Below, piece after piece: positions 31,474 to 41,100 of a DNA stretch of 64,000 bases; positions within the stretch are counted from its first letter, which is position 1; every line of letters starts with the position of its first letter. The notes beneath the pieces were generated by a model. The model searched no databases. It had not been told where the DNA came from and saw only the letters and a list, made by a program, of their open reading frames with translations. This DNA is from Symbiodinium natans (lineage: Eukaryota; Sar; Dinophyceae; Suessiales; Symbiodiniaceae), in assembly GCA_905221605.1 (NCBI GenBank), contig CAJNDS010002216.1, forward strand, positions 366,001 to 430,000, in the 5' to 3' direction. Position numbers and translations under genes: made by a program.

Positions 31474-33345
31474 TTAGAATGTTGCCCCACTATGACAAAG
31501 CTGAGGGCTCCCCCGAGACTGGAAATGCAAGCAAGCACGTTGTGCCCTCAGAGGTCCAGGGGCTGAAGTCTCTTCCTTACCCTTTGCGCAGGGCAAGCTC
31601 TGCCTGCAACTTTGCTTTAAGGTCCTCTTCGCCCAGTTTGGCGGCAGCCCACGAAGACATTCGCAACTCAGGACCTTCATGGCACGCAACTTTGGAGGAA
31701 TCTGTGCGATGATGGCTGGCAATGGCCTCAGCACACCTGGCACGACATCTTGGAGCTTTGCTCCTGCCCACAGGATGTTGGACAAGTGCTGGGGATTCAT
31801 GCTCTCTATGTTCTGCGGTATGCCCTCCGCTAGGGCAGGAACAGCCATCAGGACAGCAGGCGCTGCCTCTTGCAGGTTCGCTGCCGCCCACAAGCAGTTC
31901 GACAAGTGCTGAGGAATCATGCTCTCCACCTTCTGCGGTATGCGCTCCGCGATTGCGGGCACGGCTGTCAGGACAGCAGGCGCTGCCTCTTGCAGGTTCG
32001 CTGCCGCCCACAGGCAGTTCGACAAGTGCTGAGGAATCATGCTATCCACCTTCTGGGGGATACGCTCCGCGATTGCGGGCACGGCTGTTAGAACAGCAGG
32101 CGCTGCCTCTTGCAGAGTTGCAGATGCCCACAAGCTGTTCGACAAACCTTGTGGATCCATGCTTTCGGCATTCTGCAGCATGCGCTCTGCAATGGCGGGC
32201 ACAGACATCAAAACAGCCGGGGCCACCTCTTGCAATTTTGCTGCCGCCCACAAAATGTTCGACAATTGCTGAGGAATCATGCCAACGCTCTGCGCCTTCT
32301 GCGGTATGACCTCCACGATCGCGACGGCCATCAGGACAGCAGGAACTGCCTCGTGCAACTTTGCGGAAGCCCACAGGCAGTTCGACAAGCCTTGTGGATC
32401 CATTTCCTCTGCCTTCTCCACTATGCGTTCCGTGATGGCAGGCACAGCCATGAGGACATCGGGCGATGAATCTTGCAGGTTCGCGGCTGCCCATAAGCTG
32501 TTTGAAAGCTCTTGAGGCTTCATGCTCTTCGCCTTCTGCGGTAAGCACTCCGCGATGACGGGAACAGCCATCAGAACCGCAGGCGCTGCCTTTTGCAGAT
32601 TCGCGGCCGCCCACAGGGTGTTGGACAAGCCTTGGGGGACCATGGCTGAAGCAATGCGTGGTGTGTTTTCTGCCAGAGCTGGCACTGCCTTCAGCATCTC
32701 TGGCTCTGAATCATGCAAACTTGCGACTGCCCAGATGCAATTTGACAAGTCAAAGGCATTCATAGTCTTTGCCTTGTTTCGCACACAGCGGACAAGAGCT
32801 GGTACTGCACTGGTCATGTGCATGCCAATGTCTTGATTAATGTCAACGAGTCCCCACAACACGTTTGCAGCTTCACGAGGAGGGATCACGTCCTTCTCGA
32901 GCATCGAACGCAACTGCTCCGCCAGTTTGGGCCATGTCGAGCTTTTGGCATCAGCTGCTGACAGCTTGCGACGTCTCTTGAAGAAAGCTGCCCGAGTGAA
33001 GGTGGCTGACATATGGATCTCGTTGAAACCTTCTCCGTCGAGCCCCTGGTCAACGAGAGCAAGCAGCTCCTTGGTTGAGGTCGTATTCTTGATCTTTGAA
33101 GTGAGAACCCAGGGCTTGGGAGGCCGTCTGCCTTGAGTAGATCCTCTTCGCCTCTCACGCACACGGCGCGGGATCCTGGATCGCGCACCTCTGAAGGCTG
33201 CACAGCCTGGCACAAGCGGGAGGCTGCCAGGGCAGCCTGCAAAGCCGACTTCCCACCTACTGCTGCTTCCCAGACGACGCAGCAGAAACGGAAAGGCCAG
33301 CGACAGCCCAAGCACAAATGCGATCGGAGGGCGGCGCAGCGGCAT
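31474..33345 (-). CDS. OPR/HPR-like helical-repeat protein A (tail frameshifted)
   Basis: A 623-codon single frame. Residues 10-25 form a hydrophobic stretch (FVLGLSLAFPFLL), followed by GFAG and an Arg-rich segment, like a bipartite leader for a complex plastid. From about residue 165 there is one divergent repeat and nine 40-residue repeats of the form LSNxLWAxAxLQxAxPxVLxAVPxIAExxPQK, followed by half a repeat. Proteins with such repeats (OPR, HPR) usually bind organellar RNA and act in its processing or translation; this role is inferred. Compared with gene B, one base is missing near 31667-31676. The conserved end (LRMSSWAAAKLGEEDLKAKL) is therefore in another frame that stops at 31577, and this frame instead runs on through unrelated residues to 31474. 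The fourth repeat is one residue longer than the rest. The start ATG at 33345 is chosen because the hydrophobic leader begins there. No introns, unlike all surrounding genes. Confidence 0.9.
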   Translation of the reverse strand: MPLRRPPIAFVLGLSLAFPFLLRRLGSSSRWEVGFAGCPGSLPLVPGCAAFRGARSRIPRRVRERRRGSTQGRRPPKPWVLTSKIKNTTSTKELLALVDQGLDGEGFNEIHMSATFTRAAFFKRRRKLSAADAKSSTWPKLAEQLRSMLEKDVIPPREAANVLWGLVDINQDIGMHMTSAVPALVRCVRNKAKTMNAFDLSNCIWAVASLHDSEPEMLKAVPALAENTPRIASAMVPQGLSNTLWAAANLQKAAPAVLMAVPVIAECLPQKAKSMKPQELSNSLWAAANLQDSSPDVLMAVPAITERIVEKAEEMDPQGLSNCLWASAKLHEAVPAVLMAVAIVEVIPQKAQSVGMIPQQLSNILWAAAKLQEVAPAVLMSVPAIAERMLQNAESMDPQGLSNSLWASATLQEAAPAVLTAVPAIAERIPQKVDSMIPQHLSNCLWAAANLQEAAPAVLTAVPAIAERIPQKVESMIPQHLSNCLWAAANLQEAAPAVLMAVPALAEGIPQNIESMNPQHLSNILWAGAKLQDVVPGVLRPLPAIIAQIPPKLRAMKVLSCECLRGLPPNWAKRTLKQSCRQSLPCAKGKEETSAPGPLRAQRACLHFQSRGSPQLCHSGATF

Positions 33346-33603
33346 CGGCCCTGAAGAACTTAACCCCTCAGTTCACGGCCAGAATGGGCCACTTGCACTT
33401 TTGATTTGCCTGCGTTCAGCCGGAGCCAGAACTATCCTTAACCGGCACTTCACGCATCAGGCTGAAAATGCCACAAGCAACCAGTTGGTATGTCGAAACG
33501 GGAACCGCCCGGCACAAAGACGCAACAACTACAACGCACGCCATTCCCTAATCCCTCCTCGGATGCCTATGATAACAAAGGGTCCGTAAATTGAGGGGAA
33601 GGG

Positions 33604-33660
33604 GCCACGAATTGCGAACTGCCCGGATCTTCGAGATGCTCTCCATTTCGTCCTCTACGC
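33604..33660 (-). CDS. Candidate exon, unknown protein
   Basis: Two bases then VEDEMESISKIRAVRNSW. Acceptor CGTTCAG|G. The donor is not resolved (GTTCGC or GTGGCC are possible). It lies just upstream of OPR-like gene A on the same strand; if it joins the exon at 29980-30137, gene A would sit in its intron. Inference only. Confidence 0.4.
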
Positions 33661-33729
33661 CTGAACGGAAACCTGAATGATTTGTTTAACTGGCGCTCTT
33701 GAAATCCCCAAAAGCCTTGTAATTATCCC

Positions 33730-34140
33730 CAAACTAACCTGAACCCTCAACGCCCTAAACCCTGAACCCTAAACCCTAAACCCTATAACCCCTCAACGCC
33801 CTAACCCTGAACCCTGAACCCTAAACCCTAAACCCTAAACCCTATACCCCAAACCATGTGTCCGAAACCTTCACTATAGCCCCTAAAACTGAGCCCGCCA
33901 AAGCCCAATGCTGCGCCTGCTGGATCGAAGAGTCATCCCAGGATGCCTGCTACGGCAAGCAAACCCCCAAAACCCCTAAACCCCGACTAAAGCCTAAAAC
34001 CCAAACCCTAAGCCCTAAGCCCTAAGCCCTAAACCCTAAACCCTAAACCCTAAACCCTAAACCCTAAACCCTAAACCCTAAACCCTAAACCCTAAACCCT
34101 AAACCCTAAACCCTAAACCCTAACCCTTTGAACCTCTCAA
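33730..34140. repeat. CCCTAAA arrays
   Basis: Degenerate units, then a clean array at 34020-34125. The island 33890-33965 between them is open on both strands. 34140-34870 holds unique sequence, a family C relative (34612-34690) and a C16 run, with no firm gene. Confidence 0.85.
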
Positions 34141-34875
34141 CCCCCAAGCCCCTGAACCCCTAAACCCCTAGGCTTAGGACTTCGAAAATTGAGGTTCAGG
34201 GTTTAGTTTAGCTCTCTAGGGTTTGTGGGGCTTAAGGTTTAAGGGTCTCCGGGTTTAGCGGTTAGGATTACGGCTCGAGCTTGGGGCTTCATGGAAAGCG
34301 CGTCCAACAAGGTGAGCTTCCCAGCTTCCTAAAGCTTCCCACCACGACAAACTTCGTTGAAACCAAAGATTTTAGGGCTTGCTCTTCAGGGCAACAATAA
34401 CCATTTCCCTACATTAGGGCCTCGTACTACATACTGAGTCTCATAGGTACCCGGAAGAAGGGGTCATAACTTCGCGAACCATGTGAACCTACCATGTGAC
34501 CTCACGCCCTCGTGTCTTGTCAGTCTCCGCGACCCGACAACCCCCCCCCCCCCCCCGAAGCCCCAACTCTGCGGAAGAAGCCTTCAGTCCATTCGGGCTG
34601 TTCAAAATATGCGGGTTTACGAAGTAGGGGACCCCTAAAATAGACTCCCTTATAATAAGGGACCGTAATCCGGTACCCCAATATCGTAAACGACAATGGT
34701 CGCACAGAATAGCTAAATCCATATCTGCAAAACACGAAAACTCCGTCAGAAGCCCCGTTGTCAACCCTAAACCCTCTATCCCTTAAGCCTACACCCGAAC
34801 CCCTGGACCGACATAACCCCAAATACCCAACAAAACCCCAAATCATCCTAAATCCCTAAACCCTCGACTAACCCA

Positions 34876-35134
34876 GTCAACTGTCTGCCTGGCCTGGAGC
34901 ACAGTCGGATCATCCGTGCCGGTCACCCGCTGCAGCAGGGAGCTTGTAAAGCTGCTGAGCATGCCTTCGGCTGGGGTCAAGGTTTCGGTTTTCGGGCTCC
35001 CAAACCTCAATGACCCAAAGCACTTCTACGAACTCTGGCAGCAACAATGCGAAAAACTCTATGCCCCGTCGCCCTTCATTCTCAACACTGGCCCAGAAAA
35101 GCCCAAGTTAAGGGCGAAGATAACTGAACCCTAA
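34876..35134 (+). CDS. Candidate plus-strand exon, unknown protein
   Basis: Open from a possible acceptor ACCCAG| through about 86 codons to TGA at 35132. It includes VSVFGLPNLNDPKHFYELWQ and LYAPSPFILNTGPEKPK. Strongly protein-like. It may end earlier at a GC or GT donor (for example |GTTAAG) and continue into 35545. First exon seen on the plus strand. Not recognised. Confidence 0.6.
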
Positions 35135-35244
35135 CCCCCAAACCTAATGCCCAACCTTTCATTGAAAGCTGACCCCCCTTAGGGCTCCATAAGTTGTCAA
35201 AGACTCTGCGACGGTCGTGGTGGGTTTAGGGTTTATAGGGCTTA

Positions 35245-35525
35245 GGGAGTCGTAGTGGTCGTCGTCATCGTAGTCGTAGTAGTCGTAGAAGTCGTAGTAC
35301 GTAGTTGTCGTCGCCGCCCCTGCCGTCGTCGTCGTCGTCGCCGCCGCCGCCGTCGTCGTCGTCGCAGTCGTCGTCGTGGCAGAAGTAGAAGAAGCAGAAG
35401 TAGAAGTAGAAGCAGAGGTAGAAGTAGAAGTAGTCGTCGTCGTGGTGATGGTGGTGGAGGTGTAGTGGTAGTGGTAGTGGTAGTGGTAGCGGTAGCGGTA
35501 AGGTAGTGGTAGTGGTAGTAGTAGC
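35245..35525. repeat. GTC/GTA/GGT trinucleotide microsatellite
   Basis: Imperfect (GTC)n, (AGA)n and (GGTAGT)n blocks. It would lie inside an intron of the plus-strand gene. The Arg- or Val-rich frames are repeat artefacts. Confidence 0.95.
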
Positions 35526-35544
35526 TAAATTCTCACTCCCGCAG

Positions 35545-35644
35545 ATCTGATCTATCCTGTGGCACAGGCCTCCGCTGCTCCAAACCGCGCTCAGCTACGC
35601 CGTGGCTGTGCGAAGCTTGCGGCGATTGAACGCCCCCGCAAAAG
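35545..35644 (+). CDS. Candidate plus-strand exon, unknown protein
   Basis: Two bases, 32 codons and two bases, including LIYPVAQASAAPNRAQLRRG. Acceptor CTCCCGCAG| with a pyrimidine-rich lead-in; GC donor |GCCTTT. Ends basic (ERPRK). In phase with 35920-35996. Confidence 0.6.
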
Positions 35645-35919
35645 GCCTTTAACCCCCAAAGCTCTACTAGGACCTCGTCGGGGTCATCCCTGAGACTAAA
35701 CCCTAAACCCTAAACCCTAAACCCTAATATGTACAGGAGCTAGTCAGACCACGGAGGTCCCTAGTCGGGGGGCGGGCGGACTAAACTCTGGCTTAGGGGA
35801 TTCAGGTCGAATCCAGGCAAGCCTTTCCCGGAGAGCTTCTGAGGCTTTGTGGGTTTAAGGCTTAAGGGACCCTAAACCCTAAACCCTAAACCCTAAATCC
35901 TGGGGTTTTAGGAGACCAG

Positions 35920-35996
35920 GTTTGGCGCTTGTGGCTGGGCTCGATCCCAAAATGCGGCGGCTCCAAGGGGCGTGCACACACGGCTGTCCTCAACGG
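35920..35996 (+). CDS. Candidate plus-strand exon, unknown protein
   Basis: One base, 25 codons and one base, including FGACGWARSQNAAAPRGVHT. Acceptor GACCAG|G, donor |GTTTAG. Its phase continues from 35545-35644 and into 36975-37023. The minus strand is also open here. Confidence 0.45.
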
Positions 35997-35999
35997 GTT

Positions 36000-36163
36000 T
36001 AGGGTTCAGGGTTTAGGGTGTAAGGTATAGGGTTTAGGGTTTAGGGTTTAAGGTTCAGGGTTTAGGGTTTAGGGTTTAGGGTTTAGGGTTCAGGGTTCAG
36101 GGTTTAGGGTTTAGGGTTTAGGGTTTAGGGTTTAGGGTTTAGGGTTTAGGGTTTAGGGCCGTT
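36000..36163. repeat. TTTAGGG / TTCAGGG array
   Basis: Tandem TTTAGGG with a few TTCAGGG units. Forms the intron after 35920-35996 in the plus-strand model. Confidence 0.9.
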
Positions 36164-36196
36164 TAAGGGCGGAGGCATGTTGAAGGTTTTGGGGTT

Positions 36197-36296
36197 GGGA
36201 TGTTGCCCCCTTGTACTAAAAGGTCCTTGCTAAGGGGTTCAAATAGGGGGTACTATAATTCCTATTCAGGACTGTTAGTATAAGGGGGAACCCCCC
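36197..36296. mobile_element. MITE-like element, family A copy
   Basis: Left arm GGGATGTTGCCCCCTTGTAC and right arm GTTAGTATAAGGGGGAACCC are inverted, with the family A AGGACTG core. 36300-36940 contains a C18 run, a G14 run and degenerate repeats; the plus-strand 124-codon frame at 36345-36719 crosses these and is not accepted. Confidence 0.75.
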
Positions 36297-36974
36297 AAGT
36301 TTTGGGGGCTTAGGGTTCTTTGATTTCGGGTATCGGTTCTCAGGGTGCTTCTCATCATACGGTGCAGCGACGGTAGCACCCTGTCGTACTTCATGACAAG
36401 CAGAACACAGAGCAAGACAGCGCTCTTCACAACAAGACTACATCCTCGTGGTCACTCTCTGTCTTCTTCCTCGAACACTTATAAGGCACCCCCCCCACCC
36501 ACCCTTATAAGGAAAGGGACCCGACCTCCCTCTCTCTCTCGCACTCTCACTCGGCTGGTCACCGGTCACCACCTTTTTGTCGCCCGAATGCCGCCACTCA
36601 CAATCAGCCCGAGCACCCCCCCCCCCCCCCCCCAAAAGCCCGAGAACCTGAAAAAAAAGCCTCTAAACAGCAAAGCCCTAAAACTTCAACATTTGGTATG
36701 GGGGGGGGGGGGGTTTTAGGGTTTAGAGTTTAGGGTTTAGGGCTTAGAGTTTAGGGTTTAGGGCTTAGGGTTCGGGCCTCAGGTCCCAGAGCCTTAAGCC
36801 CTTCCCAGATCTTCCAAGGGTTTAGGGTTTAGGGCTTAGGGTTTAGGGCTTAGGGTTTAGGGTTTAGGGTTGAGGGTTTAGGGTTTAGGGAGATACATAC
36901 CACAAAATAATTACCATGACTATCGCCGAAATAAGGTTCCTTGACTAAGCCTTTTTTGGAAGATCTCAATTCAG

Positions 36975-37023
36975 GCAGCGCCGCTGCGTGCGATCAGCGC
37001 CCTGACAAATGGGCTGAGGGGAG
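36975..37023 (+). CDS. Candidate plus-strand exon, frame from phase
   Basis: 49 bases, acceptor AATTCAG|G, donor |GTGCGC. Phase carried from 35920-35996 gives SAAACDQRPDKWAEG; the phase-0 alternative reads AAPLRAISALTNGLRG. Both are open. Confidence 0.45.
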
Positions 37024-37340
37024 GTGCGCAAGGGGTTTATTTCGGGGTGCAGGGCTTGGGACTCTTGACGTTGCAGAATTTGGGATTTGGGGTTTAGGGG
37101 CTCGTCCGTGCAACTCCGTCTGAACTCAACAGCTGCATATCCGGCACGAACTTAACTCCAAGATTCCAAAAGCCCCCAAAAGGAACCCTACACCCTAAAC
37201 CCTAAAACCCCTGGCACAACCCTGCACTCCATGGCAGCACTTGCACTTCATAGCCATTTCTTACCCCAAACTAAGCTCTTTACAGCTTCAAGAGCTCAAG
37301 GGTTTGAGGTTTGGGGCTGAAGGTTTCCGAGCTGAGGGTC

Positions 37341-37520
37341 CAGTGTATGGGTTTAGGGTTTAGGGTTTAGGGTTTAGGGTTTAGGGTTTAGGGTTTAGGG
37401 TTTAGGGTTTAGGGTTTAGGGTTTAGGGTTTAGGGTTTAGGGTTTAGGGTTTAGGGTTTAGGGTTTAGGGTGCAGGGTTCAGGGTTTAGGGTTTAGGGTT
37501 TAGGGTTTAGGGTGTAGGGT
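37341..37520. repeat. TTTAGGG array
   Basis: About 22 units with two variants near the right end. Confidence 0.95.
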
Positions 37521-37798
37521 AAAGAGTTTAGGGGCTTAACATGGCTTAGACGATGTTCAGATTCTTGGAGTCCACGTGAAGAGCGATTGATGGGTGACCC
37601 CTCCTACAACCAGAGCGGGGAACGAGAAACACCCAAGCGAGGGGTGGTGATGCGGAGGGTTCAGGGTTTGGGGTGTAGGATTTTACGGTGGGCTTTCGGT
37701 TTGGAGTCTAAAACTCAGACTCCAAAGCCTTAAACCCTAAACCCTCCGACTGGCGCCCAACAATAAAAACCTCGCACTCTTGCTTTTCCTTCTCACAG

Positions 37799-37880
37799 GG
37801 CGGATGGGGCGTGGAGCCCCTCTTCTGTCGCCCCAGGCCAATAAAAGCGGCTACGAGCACTGCCTTAGTGGCGATTGGAG
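37799..37880 (+). CDS. Candidate plus-strand exon, unknown protein
   Basis: Reads GGWGVEPLFCRPRPIKAATS and onward after a textbook acceptor: pyrimidine tract TTGCTTTTCCTTCTCACAG|. A GC donor (|GCCCTA) is likely. Not recognised. Confidence 0.55.
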
Positions 37881-38192
37881 GCCCTAACCGAAACCCTGAA
37901 TCCTAATAAACCCTAAACCTAAACCCTAAACCCTTGACCCCAAACCCTAAACCCCAAACCGGGGCCTTTGGGGCGTTCATCGGAACTCTGGAGCTCTTTT
38001 CGGGTTACAGCCACTCGTGGGGGCATTTCGCGCTGGTTGCAGAACAACCCTGAAGTTTGCGATGCACCGACGTCAGCAGGAGCTTTATCACCTGGAATAC
38101 CAGAGACTACTCTTCTTGCTCAGGTAATTTGACGACTGGGGGCATGGTTGAGGGCTTTTGCCCCAAGCTGAAATCCTGCCCTCTTTTCTTAG

Positions 38193-38299
38193 CAGCCGAG
38201 GGGCCAACTTTGGTAGCGAGCAGGCGCGTCACCGCCACATACCTGCGAGAGGCGCGGCGTTCCAGAGCTGCAGAGCCCTACGTTCCACTGGCCCTGTGA
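38193..38299 (+). CDS. Candidate plus-strand terminal exon
   Basis: Follows a pyrimidine-rich acceptor (CCCTCTTTTCTTAG|). About 34 codons, including EGPTLVASRRVTATYLREAR, end in TGA at 38297. Well-bounded end of the plus-strand gene. Not recognised. Confidence 0.6.
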
Positions 38300-38525
38300 C
38301 TATGCGCAAGTACACCGGCACCCGTGCTGAAGCCACAGGCTTATCTAATTTATGCCTGTTGAGTTTCTGGTGTAATACGTTCTTTTGCAGTTTTTTGGGT
38401 ACCAGACAAGGTCTAGATCAATCTCCATTTGAGCTCAAGCTACAGTTCTTCGTCAACTGCGGACTGCGGACGTAGGCTTCAGGACTTAGGGCTCAGGGCG
38501 TCTGAGGCCGCAGCGCGTTCCGAAG

Positions 38526-38738
38526 ATGCCAGTCCTCACTGGAGACGGAGGCCATAAAAAGACGTGCGGATCCGCTTTTGAGCGTTTGTGCGGGCTTCGG
38601 AAAGAGTGCGGAGCATGCACGGACTTAGGTTTCAGGCTGAGCTTCACGGTTCAATTGCGGGCGCAGGGGCAAGAGTGCAAGCTTTCCGGCCTGTTATTGG
38701 CTTGTGAATTCCGAGAGTGTCTGATGTTGACCCCTTAG
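38526..38738 (+). CDS. Possible small ORF, unknown
   Basis: A 70-codon frame with six Cys residues (for example CGSAFERLCGLRKECGACTD). No splice signals or homology recognised. It lies just downstream of the plus-strand terminal exon, so it may be 3' flank. Confidence 0.25.
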   Translation: MPVLTGDGGHKKTCGSAFERLCGLRKECGACTDLGFRLSFTVQLRAQGQECKLSGLLLACEFRECLMLTP

Positions 38739-38857
38739 TCTTTTGCTTTGCGGAGGTCACGAAGCTTCCAGCTCCTACTGCCCTGGTCAACCAACCTTAA
38801 ACAGCGAAGGAAGTTTGAAGCAACTTCCCGAAGCTCTTCGCCTTGAAGCCCTGAAAT

Positions 38858-38931
38858 AGGGATTTTAGTACCCTCCATTATCATCTCTATTAAGGACTGT
38901 TAGTATAAGGGGGGAACATCCCAACCCTTGT
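38858..38931. mobile_element. Half copy of MITE family A
   Basis: Corresponds to the middle and right arm of the family A element (ATTAAGGACTGTTAGTATAA, then GGGAACATCCC). The left arm is missing. Confidence 0.65.
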
Positions 38932-39004
38932 GCCCTAAATCGAAGGCTTCCACCTTTAGGGTTGAGGGCTGAGGGTTCACCTGAAAACCTCTTTGCCTTC
39001 AGTC

Positions 39005-39062
39005 TTATGGGTTATACCTACTAATTAACGGTGGTTACTAAGCTGTAGGTCAATGGAGTCCC
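39005..39062. repeat. Dispersed repeat pair with 59575-59638
   Basis: TTATGGGTTATACCTACTAA...ACTAAGCTGTAGGT...GTCCCAGG matches 59578-59638 (TTATGGGTTATGCCGACCTA...ACTAAACTGTAGGT...GTCCCAGG) along about 58 bases. Confidence 0.65.
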
Positions 39063-39097
39063 AGGCAGGCTTTGGGATTGAGAGTGAAGAGGTTCAG

Positions 39098-39184
39098 GCG
39101 GCGGCGGGTCCTCGCAAGTCTTGTTGAACTTGGACTTGTTCATCTCCAACCAAGACCACCTGGTCACTACGGAGTGTCTACAAG
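39098..39184. CDS. Open island, strand unresolved
   Basis: 87 bases. The plus strand has acceptor GTTCAG|G and donor |GTTCTG with two open frames (for example GGSSQVLLNLDLFISNQDHL). The minus strand reads LRSDQVVLVGDEQVQVQQDL. It lies in the zone where plus- and minus-strand exons converge. Confidence 0.3.
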
Positions 39185-39364
39185 GTTCTGGGGTCAGGGT
39201 TCAGGGTTCAGGGTTTTGGTTTAGGGTTTAGGGTTTCGGGTTCAGGGTTTAGGGTTTAGGGTTCAATTAGGCTTTAGGCTACATCCTACACAGGCAGAGT
39301 GACCCCAAACTCTTGGGCACCGCGCTCAATGCCTAGACCCCAAACCAAGCCTAGCTACGGATCA

Positions 39365-39455
39365 AGCCCTGAATGGGGATTTATGTATGTAGATCCCCAA
39401 ATAGTAGATTCCCCTTATAATAAGGCCCCCACTAAGGTACCCTAATTTCAGAAAT
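39365..39455. mobile_element. Dispersed repeat, family C copy
   Basis: See 11390-11490. Contains CCCCAAATAGTAGATTCCCC and CCTTATAATAAGG. Confidence 0.6.
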
Positions 39456-39632
39456 GCCCCAAATCCCAAACAGAAGCAGAAAGGAGCCAAAAGACCACCG
39501 GACTGCTAAAAAAACCTGGCTGGATTGGGGATTCTAAACTTGGGTCCTTTTTCCGGAGAATCCGGGCTACGGTGGGATATCCATGAGATCCTACTTCAAT
39601 CGCTAAAACCCGCCTAAACGATGTAGAACAAC

Positions 39633-39703
39633 CCCCCCCGAAGCCCGAGAGGGGCTTGTATTCAGAGCCCAGCAGCTCGATCCAAGATGGAGGCCACGCA
39701 TAC
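39633..39703 (-). CDS. Candidate exon, unknown protein
   Basis: One base, 23 codons and one base, including YAWPPSWIELLGSEYKPLSG. Acceptor CTTGAG|G, donor |GTTGTT. May belong to the 3' part of the exostosin gene; not shown. Confidence 0.5.
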
Positions 39704-39896
39704 CTCAAGTGAGGAGATCACCATTGCTTAGGGTTGAGGATTCTACGTGAAATCAACAAGGCAAGGCTTTCTGGGATCGGCTCTAGGGCTTAAGGTGTCC
39801 ACCCTAAACCTAAGCCAAAGAACCTGCAAAAGCCCCAAACCCTGAACCCGCACAACCCTAAAATACACCGTCTCCTGTCAGAAGAGGTGCCAACAC

Positions 39897-39950
39897 CTCA
39901 GGGCCTTGCCAGCTTGCTGCATCTCGCCCATCCTCTACAACTCCCGCTGT
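39897..39950 (-). CDS. Candidate exon, unknown protein
   Basis: Exactly 18 codons in phase 0, TAGVVEDGRDAASWQGPE. Acceptor AAGCAG|, donor |GTGTTG. The plus strand (KRCQHLRALPACC) is also open. Minus is preferred from its neighbours. Confidence 0.45.
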
Positions 39951-40199
39951 CTGCTTTTCCCGGGTTTGTGTAGGTTAGGTACTCAGGTGCTGAGGAGATC
40001 ATTCACTCAAAACGGATGGTGATCCTTGGGCGTTGAGTGTCAGCATTAACGCAGGAACCCTAGAAGAGGAGAAAAGCACAAACTAGTTCACAAGGGTAGT
40101 GGGGTTCGGCCTTTGGAAGCCTTGATATTGGGTGGGATTTGCGGAGCTTTGGGGGGCTCAGGCCGGTTATCAAAGCATGGCAGCTGAATCACTTGTTTC

Positions 40200-40440
40200 G
40201 GGTTTAGGGTTTATGTAGGGTTTAGGGTTTAGGGGTTGGGGATTAGGGTTTAGGGTTTAGGGTTTAGGGGTTTAGGGTTTAGGGTTTAGGGTTGAGGGTT
40301 GAGGGTTGAGGGTTGAGGGTTTAGGGTTTAGGGTTTAGGGTTTAGAGTTTAGGGTTTAGGGTTTAGGGTTTAGGGTTTAGGGTTTAGGGTTTAGGGTTTA
40401 GGGTTTAGGGTTTAGGGTTTAGGTTCTAGGGGTTAGGGCG
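40200..40440. repeat. TTTAGGG array with GGGTTGA block
   Basis: Clean TTTAGGG at 40330-40430, preceded by six GGGTTGA copies at 40288-40320. Confidence 0.95.
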
Positions 40441-40547
40441 CATGGGGGTCTAGGTTTTCCTTGTCCGGCGTTGGTGGTGAGGGTTGAGGGGTGTGGGGAT
40501 TTAGGATTCAGGATTGAGGGCTTTCAGGGGTCTCAGGATTGCTGCAC

Positions 40548-40607
40548 GCGCGTCCTCTCCGTGTCCTGGAAGGCCAGCTGCTTCAGGTAGTCTACCAAGG
40601 AGGGCAC
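40548..40607 (-). CDS. Candidate exon, exostosin C-terminal-like segment
   Basis: Exactly 20 codons in phase 0, VPSLVDYLKQLAFQDTERTR. Acceptor AATTTCAG|G, donor |GTGCAG. In GT47 proteins a segment of this kind (a short helix with Pro-x-Leu) follows the GCIPV block. Here two other exons (41234-41308, 41062-41100) come first, so order or membership is uncertain. Confidence 0.55.
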
Positions 40608-40642
40608 CTGAAATTATGAGGTCTTATGGAAGGGGGAGCAAG

Positions 40643-40795
40643 GTCTAAGGATAGTTACATGGTCCCTTAGCATGGGCCCTTCAAAGGGTACCCCTTATAC
40701 GACCCTTATATGCCCCATAGACATTAAGGCCCCCATACATCGGAACCCGTTGCAGTTAGGGACCATATTGAGGGCCCATGTAACTACCCTTAGAC
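40643..40795. mobile_element. MITE-like element, family B copy
   Basis: Left arm GTCTAAGGATAGTTACATGG and right arm ending GCCCATGTAACTACCCTTAGAC are inverted over about 35 bases. Best-preserved family B copy. It starts 36 bases upstream of the exon at 40548-40607, within the adjoining intron. Confidence 0.8.
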
Positions 40796-41061
40796 AAGGG
40801 GGAGACCCAAGGTGCCCTCTGACTCCTGTATTGCCTACTTCCCCAAGGTACGTCGCCCATTGGACCCCAAGGCTGACAGTCGATCCTCTGGACATATTGC
40901 TCATCCTGACTAGGCGTAGCTTCTTATAGGCTGGGTTTAGGGTTTAGGGTTTAGGATTTAGGGTTTAGGGCTTAGGGTTTAGGGTTTAGGGTGTTTAAGC
41001 TAGTCCTGGCTGGTGAACGAGGGCAATCGCACAGGGCTCCGGGCCCATCCCAGCAGAGCAC

Positions 41062-41100
41062 GGTACCGAAGTATTTTGGCAAAGGCAACTTGCAGGACAA
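41062..41100 (-). CDS. Candidate exon after the MITE-derived intron
   Basis: Acceptor GGCGCAG| preceded by a CTAAC branch-like sequence. Reads LSCKLPLPKYFGT to a phase-0 donor |GTGCTC; the frame stays open further (WDGPGALCDC), so the 3' end is provisional. Confidence 0.5.

Noticed and set aside
31577-32614. Long ORFs in other frames over OPR-like genes A and B (for example 32042-32614 minus, 46361-47197 plus)
   Set aside because: Shadows of the 120-base repeat units of the true frames. Two short parts are meaningful only as displaced pieces of the true genes: the tail of A near 31577-31680 and the leader of B at 47685-47838.
36345-36719. 124-codon plus-strand ORF
   Set aside because: Crosses C18 and G14 homopolymers and repeat sequence, with no coding character in the second half.
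39897-39950. Plus-strand exon reading KRCQHLRALPACC
   Set aside because: It has a good acceptor, but the minus reading fits exactly between AG and GT in phase 0 and matches neighbouring strand; kept as the alternative only.
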